A stretch of 64,000 nt of DNA from Sulfurovum sp. (GTDB taxonomy: Bacteria; Campylobacterota; Campylobacteria; Campylobacterales; Sulfurovaceae). The position numbers were made by a program, and so were the translations under genes. The DNA lies in the NCBI GenBank assembly GCA_027019175.1, contig JALUXB010000031.1, positions 1 to 64,000 of the forward strand, read 5' to 3'. This document shows, one piece after another, positions 1 to 9,289 of the stretch; the stretch's first letter is position 1; each line of letters opens with the position of its first letter. The notes under the pieces are model-generated. The model was not told the origin of the DNA. It made no database searches and saw nothing but the letters and a program-made list of their open reading frames with translations.

Positions 1-1
1 A

Positions 2-2245
2 GAAGCATTTGATGCATCATATTATTTAGAACAGTATCCCGATATTCAGGCAGCGGGTGCAGACCCCTACACGCATTACATGACATTTGGCTGGAAAGAA
101 GACAGAAATCCTGCTGCCTGGTTTAACAATCGGTGGTATAGGGAAAATATTTTTGATGATCATAAAACACCGCCGCTGAAACATTATGTAAAATATGAAA
201 AATACCGTATTGAACCTGACGCCATGAGGGGGAAAGCGGGGTTTAATGATCTTGTTTTGACAGACCCCGAAACCTATGAGATCACGGATGATCTGCTGCT
301 TTGTGCGCCTGCGTGTGATATTCCGAAAGTTTCCATCATTATCCCCGTATACAACCAGGAAAAATATACCCTGGCGTGCATTCAAAGCATTATTGAAAAT
401 ACAGACAGGGAGATACCCTACGAAATTATAGTGATGGATGACAATTCACCCGATCCGGCTGCCCGGGAAATCAGGCATTATTTACAAAACATTACATTTG
501 TGGTCAATGACGAAAACTGTGGATTTCTCAAAAACTGTAACAGGGGAGCCGCTTTTGCAAAAGGTGAGTATCTGCTTTTTTTAAACAACGATACCAATGT
601 ACAGCCCCAATGGCTCTCTTCACTTGTGGAACTTATTGAATCCAGTGATGATATCGGAATGGTAGGTTCCAGGCTTGTCTATCCGTCCGGCCGGCAGCAG
701 GAAGCCGGCGGCATTGTCTGGAAGGATGCAAGCGGCTGGAATTTCGGCCGTCTGGATGATCCGAATAAGCCCGAATACAATTATGTTAAGGAGGCGGACT
801 ACCTTACGGGGGCTGCCATGATGGTTCGCACCTCCCTGTGGAAAGCAATAGGAGGATTTGACAATCGCTATGTTCCGGCATATTATGAAGATACCGATCT
901 TGCGTTCGAAGCAAGAAAGCGTGGATACAGGACACTGTATCAGCCAAAATCGATTGTGGTACATTATGAAGGCATATCCAACGGTACAGACATTGGTGCA
1001 GGCATCAAACAGCACCAGGTCTCCAATCAGAAAAAATTTTACAACAAGTGGAAGCATGTACTTGAAAAAGAGCATTTTCCAAATGCTCAAGATGTTTTTC
1101 TGGCCAGAGACAGGTCTGCTTCTAAACGTCATCTGCTTTATGTAGACCATTATTTGCCGCACTATGACCAGGATGCCGGTTCGAAAGCAACGTTTCAATA
1201 TTTAAAAATACTGTCGCAAAACAATATTCAAGTCCATTTTATAGGAGATAACTTTTACGATTATCCGGATACACCCTATCTCGATGCATTGCAGCAACTG
1301 GGTATAGAAGTTCTGCATGGAAACTGGTATGCAAACCATTGGAAAGAGTGGTTTGCAGAGCATGGCAAATATTTTGATTATGCAGTAATATCACGACCCC
1401 ATATAGCCGTAAAGTATGTCGATACGATCCGTAAATACAGTGATGCGAAGATAATTTACATGGGGCACGACCTCCATTTCCTGAGAGAAGCAAGAGAATA
1501 TACGGTTAAAGGTGACGGGAAGTATCTTGAAAGCAGCAGACAGTGGCAGAAAAGAGAGATGGATCTCATACACCGCTGTGATGTCTCCTATTTCTTTTCC
1601 ACTGTGGAGAAAGAAGAAATTCTTCGCATTGACCCTGATGCTTCGGTAGATGTCGTGCCCCTTTATATCTATGATACATTCAACCAAAGAGAGCATACAG
1701 CAAGTGAACGTGAAGATATTATGTTTGTCGGCGGTTTTGGGCATTCTCCGAATATTGATGCTATGATATGGTTTGTAAAGGAAATATGGCCTATGATCGT
1801 ACAGCAGCTTCCGGAGATAAAACTCTATATCATCGGTTCCAATGCACCGGAGGAAATAGTGGGTCTTGCAAGTGAAAATGTGATTGTAACCGGGTATGTA
1901 AACGATGAAACCCTTGATATGTTTTATGAAAAATGCAAAGTGGTGGTTGCACCGTTACGTTATGGTGCGGGTATTAAAGGAAAGATCGTCGATGCTTTGT
2001 ACAAAGGAATGCCGATTGTCACGACACCGATTGGTGCTGAGGGACTGACAGGTGCCGAAAGAGCCATGCGTATAGCCGATAAACCGGAAACGTTTGCAGA
2101 GTACGTTATTGAACTTTACCGTAATGATGTTTTGTCAGACGAGTTTGCGAAAAGCGCCCTTTCGTACTGCCGGAAGCACTTTTCTGTACAGAATGCCAAA
2201 GAAAAAATGGCGCATGTATTCAATGAATTCAAGGAAGAAAAATGA
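2..2245 (+). CDS. Glycosyltransferase (GT2 N-terminal domain plus GT4/GT1-like C-terminal domain), 5'-truncated by window edge
   Basis: Frame is open from base 2 (EAFDASYYLEQYPDIQAAGADPYTHYMTFGWKEDRNP...), upstream of the ORF-track ATG at 80; GT2 motif VSIIIPVYNQ...LFLNNDT; C-terminal GYVNDETLDMFYEKCKVVVAPLRYGAGIKGKIVDAL. Confidence 0.9.
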   Translation, partial: EAFDASYYLEQYPDIQAAGADPYTHYMTFGWKEDRNPAAWFNNRWYRENIFDDHKTPPLKHYVKYEKYRIEPDAMRGKAGFNDLVLTDPETYEITDDLLLCAPACDIPKVSIIIPVYNQEKYTLACIQSIIENTDREIPYEIIVMDDNSPDPAAREIRHYLQNITFVVNDENCGFLKNCNRGAAFAKGEYLLFLNNDTNVQPQWLSSLVELIESSDDIGMVGSRLVYPSGRQQEAGGIVWKDASGWNFGRLDDPNKPEYNYVKEADYLTGAAMMVRTSLWKAIGGFDNRYVPAYYEDTDLAFEARKRGYRTLYQPKSIVVHYEGISNGTDIGAGIKQHQVSNQKKFYNKWKHVLEKEHFPNAQDVFLARDRSASKRHLLYVDHYLPHYDQDAGSKATFQYLKILSQNNIQVHFIGDNFYDYPDTPYLDALQQLGIEVLHGNWYANHWKEWFAEHGKYFDYAVISRPHIAVKYVDTIRKYSDAKIIYMGHDLHFLREAREYTVKGDGKYLESSRQWQKREMDLIHRCDVSYFFSTVEKEEILRIDPDASVDVVPLYIYDTFNQREHTASEREDIMFVGGFGHSPNIDAMIWFVKEIWPMIVQQLPEIKLYIIGSNAPEEIVGLASENVIVTGYVNDETLDMFYEKCKVVVAPLRYGAGIKGKIVDALYKGMPIVTTPIGAEGLTGAERAMRIADKPETFAEYVIELYRNDVLSDEFAKSALSYCRKHFSVQNAKEKMAHVFNEFKEEK

Positions 2246-3642
2246 CCAATATCATACTGTGCGGCGGCAGCGGTACAAGACTGTGGCCTATCAGCAGGAC
2301 GCTGATGCCCAAACAGTTCGTCAAACTTTTTGATGACAGGTCGCTGTTTCAACTGACTGTTGAGCGGAATGCAAAAGTATGTCAGAAACAGCTTGTTGTA
2401 TCTAACACGGAACAATATTTCCTTGCATTGGATCAAATGGAAGAGCTTGGGAAAAAGAACAGCTCCTATCTGCTTGAACCTGTCGGACGCAATACGGCAC
2501 CGGCTATTGCATTGGCCTGCCTGGCTTGTGAAGCGGAAGAAATAGTCTTTGTAACACCTTCTGACCATCTCATAAAAGATGAAGCGGCCTATGCAAAAGT
2601 ATTGCAAAAAGCAGAAGCGCTTGCCAGAGAAAACAACCTTGTAACTTTTGGCATTACGCCGGATTTTGCAGAGACCGGCTTTGGATACATCGAAGCGGAT
2701 GGTTTTGATGTCAAAGCCTTTCATGAAAAACCCGACAAAGCCACTGCTGAAAAATACCTGTCAGCCAACTACCGGAACCCGGATTCCGGAACCCGGAACA
2801 CGCTCTACCTCTGGAACAGCGGCTTGTTCATGTTTAAAGCGGGATTCTTCCTTAAAGAACTGGAAAAACATGCTCCTGACATATACGAAGCATCCCAAAA
2901 AGCGTTCGAGTGTGCCAAGAAGGGAGAACAGATACGCATAGGTTATGAAGAGATGCTGGCCATCCCCGAAGAGAGCATCGATTATGCAGTCATGGAAAAA
3001 TCTGAGAGTGTGAAAGTCGTGCCTGCTGACATTGCGTGGTCTGATGTCGGCTCTTTCGATGCCCTTTATGAAGAACTGCCTAAAGACGAAGACGGCAATA
3101 CCCTCAATGAAAATCATATCGGCATCGATTCGCACAACAATCTTATTTACGGTACAACGCGAAAGATCGCTACGGTTGACCTTGAAGATATGATTGTCGT
3201 CGATACGGGGGATGCGCTGCTCATTTCCAAAAAAGGTTCTTCTCAGAAAGTAAAACAGGTGGTCCAAACGCTACGGAAGAACAGTCAGCTGCATCACATT
3301 CACCTTACCGCACATCGTCCCTGGGGAACCTACACGATACTCGAAGATACACCGGGCTACAAGATCAAACGTATCGTTGTCAAACCTGGGAAGCGTTTGA
3401 GTCTGCAGAAGCATTATCACCGTAATGAACACTGGATCGTTGTCAGCGGCACGGCAACGGTCAGAGTAGGGGAGACAACAAAGATCATTCGCCCCAACGA
3501 GTCCACCTACATCAAGATGGGTGAGGTGCACCGTCTTTCCAATGACGGAGTGATCCCGGTTGTGCTTATCGAAGCGCAGGTTGGGGAGTATACAGGAGAA
3601 GATGATATTGTCAGGATTGACGATGATTTTGAAAGAAAGTAG
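2242..3642 (+). CDS. manC: Mannose-1-phosphate guanylyltransferase / mannose-6-phosphate isomerase
   Basis: N-terminus MTNIILCGGSGTRLWPISRTLMPKQF; C-terminal cupin RPWGTYTILEDTPGYKIKRIVVKPGKRLSLQKHYHRNEHWIVVSGTA. Confidence 0.95.
   Translation: MTNIILCGGSGTRLWPISRTLMPKQFVKLFDDRSLFQLTVERNAKVCQKQLVVSNTEQYFLALDQMEELGKKNSSYLLEPVGRNTAPAIALACLACEAEEIVFVTPSDHLIKDEAAYAKVLQKAEALARENNLVTFGITPDFAETGFGYIEADGFDVKAFHEKPDKATAEKYLSANYRNPDSGTRNTLYLWNSGLFMFKAGFFLKELEKHAPDIYEASQKAFECAKKGEQIRIGYEEMLAIPEESIDYAVMEKSESVKVVPADIAWSDVGSFDALYEELPKDEDGNTLNENHIGIDSHNNLIYGTTRKIATVDLEDMIVVDTGDALLISKKGSSQKVKQVVQTLRKNSQLHHIHLTAHRPWGTYTILEDTPGYKIKRIVVKPGKRLSLQKHYHRNEHWIVVSGTATVRVGETTKIIRPNESTYIKMGEVHRLSNDGVIPVVLIEAQVGEYTGEDDIVRIDDDFERK
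2773..2800. repeat. Heptad array A: CGGAACC CGGATTC CGGAACC CGGAACA, inside manC
   Basis: Four 7-mers; encodes RNPDSGTRNT before the conserved YLWNSG. Confidence 0.9.
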
Positions 3643-4778
3643 TGAAAAAAGAGAAAATGATGAAAAATATTTTATTGCATGTCCATATATTTAAAAATGC
3701 CGGTTCATCGTTTGATGATGCTCTGAGCCATTTTTTTAAAGATGCATTTGTTGATCACCGTGAAGATGAAGCGTTAAGAAAAGGGAAGATGTCCTATTTG
3801 ACGGAATACTTTGACAAGCATCCGAAAATTGAAGCATTTTCAAGTCACAGTATCTATTTTATGCCGGAAAATACAGAAAAGTATTCTTTTCATCCGGTCT
3901 ACTTTCTGAGACATCCGGTTGACAGGATACGGTCGGTTTACAGTTTTGAAAAAAAACAGATGCCGGCAACAACACAGGGTGCCATCAAAGCAAAAGAGTT
4001 GTGTTTTGAAGACTATGTGGCGTGGTATATGCAGGATGACGCTCCTGCAACCATTCGCAATGTGCAAACCATTTTCCTTTCCGGCGGAGGTGCGGCACCT
4101 TCAAAGATGAATGAAAAATTCACCGTTGCACTGGAAAACTTAAAACAGACACCGTGTATTGGTGTGGTTGACCGTTACGATGAGTCGATGGTGGTTTTTG
4201 AAGAGTATTTAAAAGCGTTTTTCCCGGGTATTGACCTGTCCTACATTAGAAGAAATGTGACAGACAATCGTTTTGAAGTGACAGTTGGAGAGAAAGCAGA
4301 AAAACTTCTTGATCAATTGGATGTTCCTTTGAGAAAGATTGTGCTGGAAAAGAATGCTTTGGATTTCAAACTGTATCGTGAAGCGAATGAACAGTTGGAT
4401 ACCAAAATAAAGAACATACCAAATTTTGCAGAGAAACTGCAAAACTTTCAGGATAGGTGTGTTCTAAGACATATAAAACAAGAGGATCATTCCCAGACGG
4501 TAACACTGCTTGAACCTCTTGTGCAGAGATCTTCAAACAATGTTAATGTGTACCTTGCTTTGGCTAATGCTTATAAACATTTGAAGCAATATAATCAATC
4601 ACTGAATACTTATGAAGAGGCAATGAAGAATTTCCCCAATAATCCATGGGCGTATTTTCATCAAGCGGAAATGTATGGCTTGATGGGTGAGAAGGAGAAA
4701 GCTAAAAGACTGTTTAATATATATATTGAACAATTTAAAGAGTATGAAAATGTAATCAGGTGTTTTCTTGATGTCTAA
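3642..4778 (+). CDS. Sulfotransferase-family protein with C-terminal TPR-like region
   Basis: HIFKNAGSSFDDAL resembles the 5'-PSB loop HIPKNAGTS; RHPVDRIRSVYSF; TPR-like tail YLALANAYKHLKQYNQSLNTYEEAM. Confidence 0.7.
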   Translation: MKKEKMMKNILLHVHIFKNAGSSFDDALSHFFKDAFVDHREDEALRKGKMSYLTEYFDKHPKIEAFSSHSIYFMPENTEKYSFHPVYFLRHPVDRIRSVYSFEKKQMPATTQGAIKAKELCFEDYVAWYMQDDAPATIRNVQTIFLSGGGAAPSKMNEKFTVALENLKQTPCIGVVDRYDESMVVFEEYLKAFFPGIDLSYIRRNVTDNRFEVTVGEKAEKLLDQLDVPLRKIVLEKNALDFKLYREANEQLDTKIKNIPNFAEKLQNFQDRCVLRHIKQEDHSQTVTLLEPLVQRSSNNVNVYLALANAYKHLKQYNQSLNTYEEAMKNFPNNPWAYFHQAEMYGLMGEKEKAKRLFNIYIEQFKEYENVIRCFLDV

Positions 4779-5850
4779 ATATATCAATATTGATTTAAAA
4801 GAACATTATTATGTGTTTGAATCCATAAATATCATCTCAAAAGAATTATCATTAGGGGTAAATAATTTATTGAAATGTATTGGTTCTAATTGTGAAGGTC
4901 TTGAGAGAAAACATGCTTCCACATATAAAATTCCAGAATTGAAAATTGCTACGACTGGGCAAGGCTATGTTTGCAGTAGTGGTTTTTTACATTGTGAATA
5001 TGGCATTTTATATAGTCAGTTACAGTTTGAGAAAGAAGTGGTAGAGAATAGAATTAAAAGTGATAAAAATAGTACAGTAATTTATGCTGATAAAATAGTT
5101 CCACTACTCAGAGCAGGCGATCATATTTATGGACATTGGCTTATAGATATTTTGCCAATTGTTTGGCTCTCTAAAAGGGTTGTAAACATTACAGACTATA
5201 AATATGTAGTACGCAATAATATCCCTGCTTATGCAATAGATTTATTGTCTTATTTTGATATAGGTAAAGAGAACTTGATCTTTATAGATAATAAAACACA
5301 GTTAAAATTTGAAAATGCTCTATATATTTCTAATTTAAGATATAATCAAATACTACACCCTATGATTAAAGATTTTGCAATAGATTTTAAAAATAAGATA
5401 CTTGGGAATAATGAAAGAGGCAAGCTTCAAAGTACTGGAAATAAAATTTATTTATCACGAGCTGAATGGAAGAAAGAAAATAGAAAAAAAGTACGAGATC
5501 TTTTGAATCGTAAAGAAATAGAAAATTATTTTTTAAATAAGAATTTTAAAGTTCTTTATCCTGAAAAGTATAGTTTTCAAGAACAAGTAGAATTTTTTTC
5601 TAAAACAAAATTGTTAGCCGGAGAGGATGGTTCGGCATTGCATAATTCAATTTTCATGGATGCAGGGACTGAGATTATTTGTCTTAAAGGTAAAAAAAAC
5701 CATTCACTTATTCAAGCTTCACTATGTAGTGCACTTGATCAAAAAATAAGTTACATTATTGGTGATAGTGATGAAGAACCGTGTGATCGAAATTCTTCGT
5801 ATTCAATTAATAAGAAATATTTAGAAATAATTTTTCATAATATTCCCTGA
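4768..5850 (+). CDS. Glycosyltransferase family 61 (DUF563)-like
   Basis: GHWLIDILPIVW, KIYLSRAEWKKENRKK, and GEDGSALHNSIFMDAGTEII motifs. Confidence 0.75.
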   Translation: MMSKYINIDLKEHYYVFESINIISKELSLGVNNLLKCIGSNCEGLERKHASTYKIPELKIATTGQGYVCSSGFLHCEYGILYSQLQFEKEVVENRIKSDKNSTVIYADKIVPLLRAGDHIYGHWLIDILPIVWLSKRVVNITDYKYVVRNNIPAYAIDLLSYFDIGKENLIFIDNKTQLKFENALYISNLRYNQILHPMIKDFAIDFKNKILGNNERGKLQSTGNKIYLSRAEWKKENRKKVRDLLNRKEIENYFLNKNFKVLYPEKYSFQEQVEFFSKTKLLAGEDGSALHNSIFMDAGTEIICLKGKKNHSLIQASLCSALDQKISYIIGDSDEEPCDRNSSYSINKKYLEIIFHNIP

Positions 5851-5907
5851 AAAATACATCAAAAATGATAAAATTGTAGAACAACTATAGGGAAAAGGAA
5901 TATACCT

Positions 5908-7584
5908 TTGAAAAAAATAGTTTACTACGTGATATATGCTATGTTTCTTTTTTTTCAGCCTCTCTTGGCAGAAGATTTATCCCCTTATACCTATAAAAAA
6001 ACTAATGTATTAAAACCTTTTTGGCGTAATGAACCCGTAATCGGAAGATGGCTGAGTGGTGGTCAAGGATTAATTACAATACCAAAATATATACAAGACA
6101 CCTCTTTCCCCTATAAAAAAAGAGATTATAAAAAGGAGGTGCCGTTTGCAGATGGTTTGAATGTTGTTAGGTTACTTGGCGGCTGGGACTATAGTAAAAA
6201 GCGTGGAGAGCTTAATGGTCAAAAAGATGCTGATCTTGTTTATATTGAAAACAATCAATTGCGGTATCGATGGGATTTATTGAAAAAAAGACTTGACCCG
6301 TATATTTCAATGGGATATACCGACCTTACTCTTGTTTTAGACAATATCCCATGGGATTTTCCCAAAAAACCGAAACTTGGAAGAATGGGGCAGATCAATC
6401 CTCCGTACAGTATGAGCAAATGGGCAGAGTTTATAGAAGCGATGTGTAAGGCCTTGGTTCATATATACGGAAAAAAAACTGTAGAACATTTTAGATTCAG
6501 GGTTGGTACAGAGTGTCAGAGCAGGGTACGTTTTAACGGGACACTGTCAGAATATTCAGATTTGTATAGAAGTACAGTAAAAGCAGTACATAGAGTTTTG
6601 CCTGATGCTGCAATTGCTCCTTTTAACTTTGCCGGATCAAAAGGTCAAATGTATAAAGCCAATATTGATATGAAAAAATTTGTGCTTCTTTTGAATAAAA
6701 ATCATCATGGTTTCAAGGAAATGATAGATTTTTTGGCTGTTTCAACGTATTATGTAGTACGAAAAAAGCATAAAAGAAACATCAAGAAACTGCTTGATGC
6801 CAGAACTGTCGCAAATCGAAAATATTTTAATTCTTTGTTTGAAACCATGGGTCAAGTTGTCCCAAAAGAGATACATGAATTTGGTATTTTAAACTATACT
6901 CTTCCGGGGATAGAATCTGATGAACCTGGTGTCAGGGGTACTGCCTGGCGAATGTATATGATCCAGAATATGATGGAAAACAATATTAGCAGGTTGTATC
7001 ACTGGGAAACCTTTGATCAAATTGGTAAAGACAAGTATTTATTGAAAGGAAATGGATGGCTTTATGCGGTGTTGGATCAGTTGGCAGGAGGTGAAGCTTA
7101 CAGTTTACCAGTTGTGACAGAAGATGCAGTGCACCATAAAACGTTGCTTGTAAAAAAAGGTAAAAGAATATATCTTCTTACAACGATATTTCCGGATGAA
7201 AGAGATGCCAAGTTTGAAAAAAACATCACTTTATCCGTTTCATCAGAGTTATTACCAATTGGACAATTAAAAACTAAACAATGGACATATTTAACTTCAC
7301 AGACCTCTGTTATAGATGTCATACACAATGACTTTCTTGCTAAGGGTTTTTTGACGCCTGGTTTTCTATCAGATTTAAATGTAGTGGGGCGTGTTAACAT
7401 AATGGGAGGTACAAAAAGCAGATCATATATGTTCAAAAACTGGGATCACTATACAAAAATTATTGCAAACTCTTTAACTTTAAAACCGTTTACTGAAAGA
7501 TTGAAGCAAAAAGACGGCTTGATACAGATTGATATGGCTGTCCATGTACCTTCTGTCAATGTTATTGTATTTACCTTGAAATAA
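5908..7584 (+). CDS. Secreted GH39-like glycoside hydrolase
   Basis: TTG start, signal peptide MKKIVYYVIYAMFLFFQPLLA; FRVGTECQSRVRFNGTLSEYSDLYRSTVKAVHRVLPDAAIAP resembles the TIM-barrel acid/base region. Confidence 0.5.
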   Translation: MKKIVYYVIYAMFLFFQPLLAEDLSPYTYKKTNVLKPFWRNEPVIGRWLSGGQGLITIPKYIQDTSFPYKKRDYKKEVPFADGLNVVRLLGGWDYSKKRGELNGQKDADLVYIENNQLRYRWDLLKKRLDPYISMGYTDLTLVLDNIPWDFPKKPKLGRMGQINPPYSMSKWAEFIEAMCKALVHIYGKKTVEHFRFRVGTECQSRVRFNGTLSEYSDLYRSTVKAVHRVLPDAAIAPFNFAGSKGQMYKANIDMKKFVLLLNKNHHGFKEMIDFLAVSTYYVVRKKHKRNIKKLLDARTVANRKYFNSLFETMGQVVPKEIHEFGILNYTLPGIESDEPGVRGTAWRMYMIQNMMENNISRLYHWETFDQIGKDKYLLKGNGWLYAVLDQLAGGEAYSLPVVTEDAVHHKTLLVKKGKRIYLLTTIFPDERDAKFEKNITLSVSSELLPIGQLKTKQWTYLTSQTSVIDVIHNDFLAKGFLTPGFLSDLNVVGRVNIMGGTKSRSYMFKNWDHYTKIIANSLTLKPFTERLKQKDGLIQIDMAVHVPSVNVIVFTLK

Positions 7585-7664
7585 ATTTGGTATGTAAAGT
7601 ATGAAAAAATGATATATGCGCCACAATCCTGCTTTTTATACTCTTTTGGTTAGAATATTATGAA

Positions 7665-8333
7665 ATGAAAGAAGAGGATCAATACGTGTACAATGCAATT
7701 CTTGAAGAAAACTCCGAGTACCTCCAGCAAAAGATAGATGACCTCGTCGAACTGGTTGAAAATGAGCCTGAAACATGGTATAGACATCTTATAGAAAAAA
7801 TAGCTCAACAGGAAGTTCTCATAGAAAAGCTGATGGCACGTATGCAGGATTTTGAAAAGTTTGAAAAACTCAACAGTGCAGTCATAGAGAGCGGTATGCT
7901 GACGCGTCAAAGCATGCTCAAAGAGCACTATAGTGTCAAAGCAAACGATACGCTGCTGCCTGATGAAGGATTTCACCCGACAGAAACAAGCACGAACGGC
8001 AGGGCATTCAGGTGGACAAAACAGAAGTTCTATTTTGATATTCCCATTGACAGAGAAGAAGAAAAAGTGTTTGAACTTCATTTGCCCTCTGCCATAAAAC
8101 CTGAACTGCTCGAAAGCATACGCTGTTATGACAATGGCAATGAAATAGATATGACAAAGTCCGAGGCGGGTGGCGGTGTCGTGTACCATGGTATATTGGA
8201 GGCGAACGGTTATGAAGGTGTTACGCGTTTGGCATTTGAAGCACCTGCCGCCTATGTACCCAAAGAGCTGGATTCGAATATCAACGATACCAGGGAACTT
8301 GCAGTGACATTTTCAACATTGATTGTGAAATAG
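7665..8333 (+). CDS. Hypothetical protein with N-terminal coiled coil, in polysaccharide locus
   Basis: 222-aa ORF between glycosyltransferase genes on the same strand; no family recognised. Confidence 0.6.
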   Translation: MKEEDQYVYNAILEENSEYLQQKIDDLVELVENEPETWYRHLIEKIAQQEVLIEKLMARMQDFEKFEKLNSAVIESGMLTRQSMLKEHYSVKANDTLLPDEGFHPTETSTNGRAFRWTKQKFYFDIPIDREEEKVFELHLPSAIKPELLESIRCYDNGNEIDMTKSEAGGGVVYHGILEANGYEGVTRLAFEAPAAYVPKELDSNINDTRELAVTFSTLIVK

Positions 8334-8341
8334 GCAGGATC

Positions 8342-9289
8342 ATGAAAAAGATATCAGCAGTCATCTGTACCTATAACCGATACGACGTTCTGCATAAGGC
8401 CATAGCCAGCCTGGAAGCACAAACACTGCCGAAACAGGACTATGAAATATTGGTTATAGACAACTCTCCTGATTTTGAAGCGGGGCAAAAGGTTAAAGAG
8501 CATTATGAGGAAAATGAAAACCTCTCATACATCATTGAAAAAACACCGGGTTTGTCCAATGCACGCAATGTCGCTGCCAATGCAGCCGAAGGGGAGTTTG
8601 TCGCGTTTATGGATGATGATGCCATTGCCTCTTCTGGGTGGCTGGAAAAAATTCTTGAAGCAGCCGAACAGTTTGAATCAGCCGATGTCATAGGGGGAAG
8701 AATAGACCCACTATGGGAAGAAGAAAGACCCTCATGGCTGGGAGATGAACTCCTTGGCAATGTTTCAGTGGTCAACTGGGGCGGTAGATGCCGTATTGCC
8801 AACGAGGAGGAGTGGTTTGCCGGTGCCAACATCACGTTTAGAAAAGAAACGTTGCTGAAACATGGCGGATTTCAAACCAACTTGGGACGCAAAGGAAGCG
8901 GTGCAGTCCTCTTGAGCAATGAAGAGAGCGCTTTGATTGAGAAGATAAAATCAGATAATGGTGTGATTGTTTATCAGCCGGAGGCCAGAGTAGACCATCT
9001 TGTGGAGAAAAAACGATTACAGCAGCCCTGGTTTAGAAAACGTGCCTCATGGCAGGCGGTTTCAGATTTTTTGATGAAGCCGGAAGAACAAGTACGCTAC
9101 CTTGGCAGTGACTGGGAGAACCTCATAGGGTATATTAACAGTATGGAACCGCAGAACAGAAATATACGTGCTCTGACATATCCGACAGATGATCCTCAAG
9201 TATTCAAGTGGCAGCTTTCTGCCATCTATACGATTACGCGGCTTTCATTGTCTGGTTTTGAAGGGCTGGAAGACTCTCGCCATGCATAA
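8342..9289 (+). CDS. Glycosyltransferase family 2
   Basis: MKKISAVICTYNRYDVLHKAIASLEAQ... ARNVAANAAEGEFVAFMDDDA. Confidence 0.9.
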   Translation: MKKISAVICTYNRYDVLHKAIASLEAQTLPKQDYEILVIDNSPDFEAGQKVKEHYEENENLSYIIEKTPGLSNARNVAANAAEGEFVAFMDDDAIASSGWLEKILEAAEQFESADVIGGRIDPLWEEERPSWLGDELLGNVSVVNWGGRCRIANEEEWFAGANITFRKETLLKHGGFQTNLGRKGSGAVLLSNEESALIEKIKSDNGVIVYQPEARVDHLVEKKRLQQPWFRKRASWQAVSDFLMKPEEQVRYLGSDWENLIGYINSMEPQNRNIRALTYPTDDPQVFKWQLSAIYTITRLSLSGFEGLEDSRHA

